Of a stretch of DNA of 64,000 bases, positions 59,039 to 64,000 are shown piece by piece; the first letter of the stretch is position 1, and every line of letters starts with the position of its first letter. Made by a program: the position numbers and the translations under genes. The DNA is from Clostridium ljungdahlii DSM 13528. Its GTDB lineage: Bacteria; Bacillota; Clostridia; Clostridiales; Clostridiaceae. The stretch is taken from assembly GCF_000143685.1 (NCBI RefSeq), contig NC_014328.1:3100001-3164000 (forward strand), written 5' to 3'. Under the pieces are notes generated by a model. It saw nothing but the letters and a program-made list of their open reading frames with translations, was not told where the DNA came from and ran no database searches.

Positions 59039-59998
59039 TTAAAGGTCTTTATAACTTTTATATTGTAAAATTGAATCTGCACTTTTTACAGCTCTTACAA
59101 TAGCTTTTTCCATAACTTCAGCAGCTAAAAATCCAACTACACTTAAATCAGCTTCTATTTTTCCACATGACGCAGCAAAAATAGTATCTCCATCAAACAT
59201 AGAGTGGGCAGGTCTTATTGCTCTTCCATAGCCATTATGTGCCATTGAAGCAACTTTATTCATTTGTGTTTTTGTGAAATTTCCATTAGTTACCACAGCC
59301 CCAATAGTAGTATTTCCACTAAACAAATTCTTCTTTTCAGAATATCTTTTAAGCATTACTTTTTCAGTGCCTGCAAAAGATTTTTTATCCTCATTTAAGG
59401 CTCCTGCAATTATACTCTGACTCTTGCTATCTATTACATCTCCAAGACAATTAACTGCAACTACAGCTCCTACCTTAAGTTCTCCAACCTGAATTGCAAA
59501 AGTTCCAAGTCCGCCCTTCATGGCATGTTCATTTCCAAGTATTTTTCCTACAGTTGCACCTGCTCCAGCACCTACATTTCCATTTTCACATAAATTCAAT
59601 TCTGAATTTTTACAGGCTTCATATCCCATAGTCTTATCTGGTCTTACTCTAAAATCTCCTATATTCAAATCAAATAAAACAGCTCCACAAACTATAGGCA
59701 CTTTTGTAACTGATACATCAAAACCAATACTCTTCTCTTCTAAGTACTGCATTACTCCTCCTGCTGCATCAAGTCCAAAAGCACTTCCTCCTGCAAGTAC
59801 TACGGCATGAATTTTATCTACTAAGTTTACGGGATTTAAGAGATCAGTTTCCCTTGTACCTGGAGAACCTCCCCTTACATCAACTCCAGCGCTTGCTCCT
59901 TCTTCAAACACAAGTACAGTACAACCTGTAGGTCCATTTAACTTTTGAGAATTTCCTATTCTCATTCCTTCTATGCTATTAAATGTTATTTCTTTCAC
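59039..59998 (-). CDS. P1 family peptidase (DmpA/S58, L-aminopeptidase/D-esterase-like)
   Basis: A 319-residue Ntn-type hydrolase of the DmpA family. Conserved parts are VDVRGGSPGTRETDLL, VLAGGSAFGLDAAGGVM, NVGAGAGATVGK and the self-cleavage region GNTTIGAVVTNG, where the Thr after Asn becomes the nucleophile. Members act as aminopeptidases or D-amino-acid amidases/esterases. Start: GTG at 59998 with AGGAGG seven bases upstream. It is downstream of the ECF S-component gene but separated by a stem-loop. Confidence 0.88.
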   Translation of the reverse strand: MKEITFNSIEGMRIGNSQKLNGPTGCTVLVFEEGASAGVDVRGGSPGTRETDLLNPVNLVDKIHAVVLAGGSAFGLDAAGGVMQYLEEKSIGFDVSVTKVPIVCGAVLFDLNIGDFRVRPDKTMGYEACKNSELNLCENGNVGAGAGATVGKILGNEHAMKGGLGTFAIQVGELKVGAVVAVNCLGDVIDSKSQSIIAGALNEDKKSFAGTEKVMLKRYSEKKNLFSGNTTIGAVVTNGNFTKTQMNKVASMAHNGYGRAIRPAHSMFDGDTIFAASCGKIEADLSVVGFLAAEVMEKAIVRAVKSADSILQYKSYKDL

Positions 59999-60015
59999 CT
60001 TTTCCTCCTATATCA

Positions 60016-60042
60016 AAACCCTAAGCTAAAAGCTTAGGGTTT
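60016..60042. terminator. Stem-loop between the ECF S component and P1 peptidase genes
   Basis: AAACCCTAAGCT and AGCTTAGGGTTT form a perfect 12-bp stem with a 3-base loop. The T-runs are short, so termination may be partial. It lies directly before the GGAGG of the peptidase gene. Confidence 0.65.
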
Positions 60043-60081
60043 ATTTCTATATTATCAATTTAAGATAAAACGTAATTGCAT

Positions 60082-60732
60082 CTATTTGTGTTTTATCTTA
60101 GTAACTGCAGTAACTACAGATATTGTAATAAGTATACATAAAATCATTTCAGGTATACCATTTGTAACACCTACAGCTATAATTCCCTTTTGGGCAGCAC
60201 TTGAACTTATATTCAAAGCCTTTGCATAAGATCCAAGATATATAATATATATCATTCCTAAAACCCCAATAGTATTCATCAATGAGCCTACTGCTGAAGC
60301 TATTCCTATAGGAATAATCTTTTTCTTCATACTAAAGCACCTGTATACATAATAAGGTATTATACCTATGAGTACTCTAGGTAAAACTGATACCAGTGGA
60401 TTCATAAATACAAAAGAAACTGGTGTAGGTGCAGTTATAGACTGAATCACACTAAATATACCGAAAATAAGCCCTACTGAGGCACCAACTATAGGTCCTT
60501 CTAAAATAGAACCTATTATGACAGGTACATGCATTATGGTGGCTTTCACCGGTGGAATAGGTATAAACCCCAGTCCTGTAATTCCAAGTACAATAGAAAT
60601 TCCAGACAGCATTCCAATTACAGTAATCTGTCTAATTCCAAACTTTGAATGACTTTTTATTTGTCTTTCCATAATTTTTTCCGTTGCTGTTCTTGGCCAT
60701 TTAAAAGAAAATGCCTTATGTAGATACAGCAC
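60082..60732 (-). CDS. ECF transporter substrate-binding (S) component
   Basis: A 216-residue membrane protein with about six hydrophobic segments and the S-component pattern: an N-terminal ITVIGMLSGISIVLGITGLGFIPIPPVKATIMHVPVIIG, then GPIVGASVGLIFGIFS and MNPLVSVLPRVLIGI. It binds a vitamin or ion and works with a shared EcfA-EcfA'-EcfT energizing module. Substrate cannot be assigned safely; the long first segment with IPVKATIMHVPVIIG recalls pantothenate- or folate-type S components. Start: GTG 60732 with AAAGGAGG; the ATG at 60672 would give a more typical N-terminus but has no ribosome site. Confidence 0.82.
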   Translation of the reverse strand: MLYLHKAFSFKWPRTATEKIMERQIKSHSKFGIRQITVIGMLSGISIVLGITGLGFIPIPPVKATIMHVPVIIGSILEGPIVGASVGLIFGIFSVIQSITAPTPVSFVFMNPLVSVLPRVLIGIIPYYVYRCFSMKKKIIPIGIASAVGSLMNTIGVLGMIYIIYLGSYAKALNISSSAAQKGIIAVGVTNGIPEMILCILITISVVTAVTKIKHK

Positions 60733-60839
60733 GGATCCTCCTTTATAAAATTTAGTTCAGTTTTATTCCAATAAATACTGACGATTTAATTTTATCATGT
60801 TTAACCAAAAGTTCAATATATAAATCATAAATATAGAAT

Positions 60840-62357
60840 TTAATCTCTTTTTATTGGAAAGCCATCTTTAAAACATTCCTTAGGATACAGTAAATTTATT
60901 ACCTTTTCCCTACTGCATTTTCCGTTTTTCATAAATACATCAGGTATTCCTTTCAAATAAACCCGTACATTTCCTTTAGGAAATATATCACATACATTTT
61001 TTATGCATTCTACAACAGAATTATTTTTAGATTTTCTTATGTACTCATCTATTTTTTCTCCCTTTAGCCAATCAGCCCCTTTATATTTGTCATCATAGTT
61101 TATAACTGTACATTTCAATTTTTCTTTATCATTTCCCGATATAGATGACATAAAAAAAGTTTTAACCATAATATCATCTATAGGCAAACTATATCCAGCA
61201 AAAATTATATGCTTTGCATTTTTTATAAGAAGTCCCATCTCGGTTTTTAACTCTTCTAAAGCAGGTATATTCTTTTTTTTAGAAAGGCTCTGTATTATAA
61301 GTGTCATATCATAGGGATAGGTTATCTGTCCACAATAAGGACATTCTATTGCTCCTCTTTTATTTAACTTTTCCTTAGGTGTTCTATACTTCCAATTTTT
61401 TTGTAAAGGTTTTAAGATGGAGGGTCCAAAAATTTCTGAAGATAATCTATCCCATTTTTCCGCAAAAGTTACTATAGATTTCCCACACTCAGGACAAATC
61501 CTTGATCCAAACATTCCATGAGGAAATAATACTTTACCTATTCTCATTGTTCTAGAAGGATAGCTATAATCATTTATAACCTTGCACTGGGATTCATTGG
61601 TAGTATACCGTATTTCGCATTCATTTTCGTCTAATCCAGCAGAAGCTATTTGAGTTCCAAAATCATCATATAGCTGAAGCTTTAATCCATTTTTTAAATA
61701 GGTAGGATTCCTGTTCACTTCTTTGTGCACATTAAATATGTTCCAAAGTATTACAGGATCCCAATTAAAAGATATTATAGCATAGGAATAAAGGTAAAAC
61801 CTCCTTGTATCCATTTTGTACCCTCTGCTTTCAAATGTTTTTGCCTCCTCTACCATAAGCTCAGCAAGAATTTTTCCAAATTGATAATAAGGTTCCATTT
61901 TTTCTTCATCCATACATCCCGGTACCTTTTGTATACTTAATCTTTCTAATTCTTCAATAAGAAGTATAAGACATCTTTTAGCTGCCTGTACTCTCTCAAC
62001 TCTTAAAAATTTCCTCTTTCCATCACAAAATGCATTAAAGCCCATGTTATTATCAATAAGTTGATCTAACATAGTAAATAATTCATGCATATTAAACTTA
62101 GTATTTGTACTTATTATAGTTTCAAGGGCCTTAAAGTCATAGACTTTTGACAATTTAGGGTCCTTAATTAGATCTTCTGTTACTAATTTTTTAAAAGCGC
62201 TTGCTAGTTTTTCGTCTTTATCTTCCAAAAATGAAAAATCATTTTTACTGATTTTTAGAACCAATTGTATTAACTCACTTGTAGGATGAAGTCCCAAATT
62301 TTTAGTAGCACCAGCTCCCCATAATACTACCGTTTCAGGCCAATATTTTTCAGGCAT
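60840..62357 (-). CDS. Large SIR2-family protein with zinc-ribbon insertion
   Basis: This 505-residue protein carries SIR2 features: the NAD-binding VLWGAGATKNLG (residues 11-22), AIISFNWDPVI (about 193-203) in place of the sirtuin NxD motif, a catalytic-type His280 in FPHGMFG, two zinc pairs Cys288/Cys291 and Cys339/Cys342 separated by 47 residues, and a late IIFAGYSLPIDD (385-395). Canonical sirtuins are about 250 residues, so half of this protein is extra, mostly the helical stretch between residues 25 and 190. It could be a protein deacylase or, like many large bacterial SIR2 proteins, an NAD-degrading defence effector. No partner gene is seen. The ribosome site is GGGAGATGG. Confidence 0.75.
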   Translation of the reverse strand: MPEKYWPETVVLWGAGATKNLGLHPTSELIQLVLKISKNDFSFLEDKDEKLASAFKKLVTEDLIKDPKLSKVYDFKALETIISTNTKFNMHELFTMLDQLIDNNMGFNAFCDGKRKFLRVERVQAAKRCLILLIEELERLSIQKVPGCMDEEKMEPYYQFGKILAELMVEEAKTFESRGYKMDTRRFYLYSYAIISFNWDPVILWNIFNVHKEVNRNPTYLKNGLKLQLYDDFGTQIASAGLDENECEIRYTTNESQCKVINDYSYPSRTMRIGKVLFPHGMFGSRICPECGKSIVTFAEKWDRLSSEIFGPSILKPLQKNWKYRTPKEKLNKRGAIECPYCGQITYPYDMTLIIQSLSKKKNIPALEELKTEMGLLIKNAKHIIFAGYSLPIDDIMVKTFFMSSISGNDKEKLKCTVINYDDKYKGADWLKGEKIDEYIRKSKNNSVVECIKNVCDIFPKGNVRVYLKGIPDVFMKNGKCSREKVINLLYPKECFKDGFPIKRD

Positions 62358-62450
62358 AAACCCATCTCCCTCCTTTAATTTAATTTTAATTAATTACTAT
62401 TTTTCAAATATATATATTATACCACCGCAAAACATTTCATATAAAAATTA

Positions 62451-62476
62451 ACCGGGAGATTTTTCAATCGCCCGGT
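62451..62476 (-). terminator. Terminator after the SASP gene
   Basis: ACCGGG-GAT and ATC-CCCGGT arms enclose a small A/T loop 20 bases after the SASP stop codon. A T-rich tail follows on the minus strand. Confidence 0.85.
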
Positions 62477-62495
62477 CTATTTTTTAATATTTATT

Positions 62496-62693
62496 CTACT
62501 TTAAATTCTGTTCGTAGGATTCTATCATTCTTTTTACCATCTGTCCTCCTACTGATCCAGCTTCTCTTGCTGTAATATCACCATTATATCCATCTTTTAA
62601 ATCTACTCCAACTTCTCTTGCTGCTTCCATTTTAAATCTATCCAGACCTTCTTTTGCTTCTGGAACTAATGCTCTATTACTTCTACTTGCCAT
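62496..62693 (-). CDS. Alpha/beta-type small acid-soluble spore protein
   Basis: This 65-residue protein has the family signatures: ALVPEAKEGLDRFKMEAAREVGV, which includes the germination protease cleavage region, and ITAREAGSVGGQMVKRMIESYEQ. SASPs coat spore DNA in the A-form, protecting it against UV and heat, and are degraded at germination as an amino-acid source. It is expected to be under the forespore sigma factor. No clear promoter was identified. It confirms a spore-forming host. Confidence 0.95.
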   Translation of the reverse strand: MASRSNRALVPEAKEGLDRFKMEAAREVGVDLKDGYNGDITAREAGSVGGQMVKRMIESYEQNLK

Positions 62694-62875
62694 AATTAAT
62701 TCCCCCTTTAGGATTTTGATAGATTTTTATTGAAGTACTTATTAGTTGTGTATTTAAATTTTGTGCAATTTCAAAATTAATACTCTATTGAATTAATAAC
62801 AAAAAAGTTAAATTTTAAGCTGCTTTATATTTTCTCGTAAATTCTCTAAAAGTATTTCTAAAATTTAAAAGGCAC

Positions 62876-62910
62876 AAAAATACGGACAATCTTTACTCTT
62901 AGGTTGTCCG
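62876..62910 (-). terminator. Terminator after the ECF ATPase gene
   Basis: CGGACAATC pairs with GGTTGTCCG around an 10-base loop, and the minus strand continues TATTTTTGTG. It lies 23 bases after the ATPase stop codon. Confidence 0.82.
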
Positions 62911-62933
62911 CAAAAATATTTTTACAATTAAAA

Positions 62934-63770
62934 TTACACTTGAGACTTATTTTTTTCTAAAAAATCCTTTGCTTGTCCAATAGTAAGTGGCAAATCATCA
63001 GCATTTAAAATTCCATCTCTATCTAAAATCTCAATTAAATGTGCTACTCTAGGAAGTCTTAAATTAATCTTACGGATAACTTCCTTCTGATTAAATACTT
63101 CTTCAGTAGTTCCTCCCATTACGACCTTTCCTTTATCTAGAAGATAAACTTTATCTGCAAGAAGTGGAACTGTATCCACATCATGTGTTGCAAAAATTAG
63201 AGTAATTCCAAGTTCTTTATTTATAGAATCCAAAAGCCTAATTAATTTGTGTACTCCTCGTGGATCAAGTGCTGCGGTTGGCTCATCCAATACCATAACT
63301 TTTGGTTTCATAGCAAGTACGCTTGCAAGTGCAATTCTCTTTTTTTGTCCACCACTTAAATTGTGAGGGCTTTTATCTTCATACCCTGACATTCCCACTG
63401 TTTTTAAAGCCCACTCTATAGTATTCTCTAACTTTTTTCCACTAACTCCCATGTTTAAAAGTCCATAGGCAATTTCCTGCCTGACTGTAGGGTTAAAAAG
63501 CTGGTCATCAGAATCCTGAAATACCATTCCCACATTGCGCCTAATCTCTACTAAATTTTTTTTACATACTTCCATACCATTTACAGTGATAGTTCCAGAT
63601 GTAGGTTTTAAAATTCCATTAAATAGGTGAAAAAGCGTAGACTTTCCCGCACCATTTGGGCCAAGTATTGCTACTTTTTCCCCACTTTTTATTTTCATTT
63701 TAATATCTTTAAGCGCCATACTCCCATCACCATAAGCATAACTAACTTGAGACACATCAATAATTTCCAT
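62934..63770 (-). CDS. Energy-coupling factor transporter ATPase (EcfA/CbiO type)
   Basis: An ABC ATPase of 278 residues with Walker A LGPNGAGKSTLFHLF near residue 38, Q-loop VFQDSDDQLFNP (the ECF-type DDQLF), signature LSGGQKKRIALA, Walker B VMVLDEPTAALD and H-loop FATHD. It energises uptake of Co2+/Ni2+ (CbiO/NikO type) or a vitamin together with the T component encoded directly upstream. The start is ATG 63770, seven bases after AAAGGAG; an ATG at 63776 is too close to that site. Substrate assignment would need the S component, which lies outside the window. Confidence 0.9.
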   Translation of the reverse strand: MEIIDVSQVSYAYGDGSMALKDIKMKIKSGEKVAILGPNGAGKSTLFHLFNGILKPTSGTITVNGMEVCKKNLVEIRRNVGMVFQDSDDQLFNPTVRQEIAYGLLNMGVSGKKLENTIEWALKTVGMSGYEDKSPHNLSGGQKKRIALASVLAMKPKVMVLDEPTAALDPRGVHKLIRLLDSINKELGITLIFATHDVDTVPLLADKVYLLDKGKVVMGGTTEEVFNQKEVIRKINLRLPRVAHLIEILDRDGILNADDLPLTIGQAKDFLEKNKSQV

Positions 63771-63782
63771 AAACATTCTCCT

Positions 63783-64000
63783 TTAAATCAATACATTTGC
63801 AATAATTAGAACAACCAATAAAATCACACCTACTACACCAAGTTCAAAATCCTTAGAAGGTACTGGATATGTAAAAAATTTAGCTTCTATACTATCTTCA
63901 TTATATCCCCTTGACAGCATGGCATTATAAACTCTTATACTTCGATCTAAAGATTGTATTATAACATAGACTGCTATTTCTGCAGTATCTTTAACCTGAT
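63783..64000 (-). CDS. ECF transporter T component (CbiQ/EcfT), 3' end only
   Basis: The last 72 codons are in the window. The segment IIQSLDRSIRVYNAMLSRGYNED contains the A-x-x-x-R-G-like coupling motif (AMLSRGY) by which CbiQ/EcfT contacts the ATPase. It is followed by a hydrophobic C-terminal helix (VGVILLVVLIIANVLI). The stop codon TAA at 63783 is followed at once by the AAAGGAG of the ATPase gene, so both are in one operon. Confidence 0.88.
   Translation of the reverse strand, partial: QVKDTAEIAVYVIIQSLDRSIRVYNAMLSRGYNEDSIEAKFFTYPVPSKDFELGVVGVILLVVLIIANVLI

Overview
The window is low-GC DNA (about 30% outside the rRNA genes) from a spore-forming Clostridium-type Firmicute, most likely Clostridium sensu stricto. 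Evidence: an alpha/beta-type small acid-soluble spore protein, a LysM-GH18 cortex-lytic enzyme, two Spo0E-like peptides, strong GGAGG ribosome sites, frequent TTG/GTG starts, and Firmicute-specific families (GlnL/YcbB, DUF4317, Agr, IDEAL). Most genes are on the minus strand, as is the rRNA operon.

Layout. 1-6600: the 5' part of a chemoreceptor, then a GlnK/GlnL-like two-component system whose response regulator is duplicated, with an amino-acid permease between the copies. 6.7-8.0 kb: a spore cortex-lytic enzyme. 8.1-26.5 kb: a galactarate/glucarate catabolic island with garR, garD, garK, gudP, two gudD paralogues, a LarA-like gene broken by one stop codon, a GntP permease, a half-length Fe-alcohol-dehydrogenase-like gene, a DASS anion transporter, speE, an aldo/keto reductase, cdaR, and a divergent DHDPS-family aldolase. 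Dehydration of either sugar diacid gives 5-keto-4-deoxyglucarate; the aldolase would yield pyruvate and tartronate semialdehyde; GarR and GarK carry the latter through glycerate to phosphoglycerate. Eight promoters in the island share one rigid architecture: a 14-bp palindrome abutting the -35 box, a 17-bp spacer, and a second small palindrome about 35 bp further upstream. This is the likely CdaR regulon.

26.5-31.9 kb: a 16S-23S-5S rRNA operon (minus strand, no spacer tRNA) with its promoter. 32-39 kb: a Spo0E-like peptide, adenosine deaminase, a 210-bp palindromic element, a complete SiaB-SiaC-SiaA-SiaD signalling operon, a DUF4317 protein and a HesB-like protein. 39-51 kb: iscS-thiI, a polysaccharide deacetylase, an IDEAL-domain protein, a three-gene helicase/helicase/Fe-S nuclease module resembling a split AddAB, Cfa, and a CNNM/CorC-type membrane protein. 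51.4-51.7 kb: tRNA-Gln, tRNA-Lys and tRNA-Leu.

52-64 kb: a second Spo0E-like peptide, an agrD-agrC-agrB quorum locus without agrA, a radical SAM protein, a frameshifted PocR-GGDEF-EAL gene, ribosomal protein S1, a P1/DmpA peptidase, an ECF S component, an unusually large SIR2-family protein, a SASP, and an ECF ATPase with the end of its T component.

Three copies of one structured intergenic repeat (41.6, 44.1 and 58.8 kb) keep a common scaffold, show compensatory base changes in their main stem and have a variable stem tip. One copy supplies the stop codon of the helicase gene. This repeat family, the CdaR promoter architecture and the helicase-nuclease trio are the best candidates for something undescribed.
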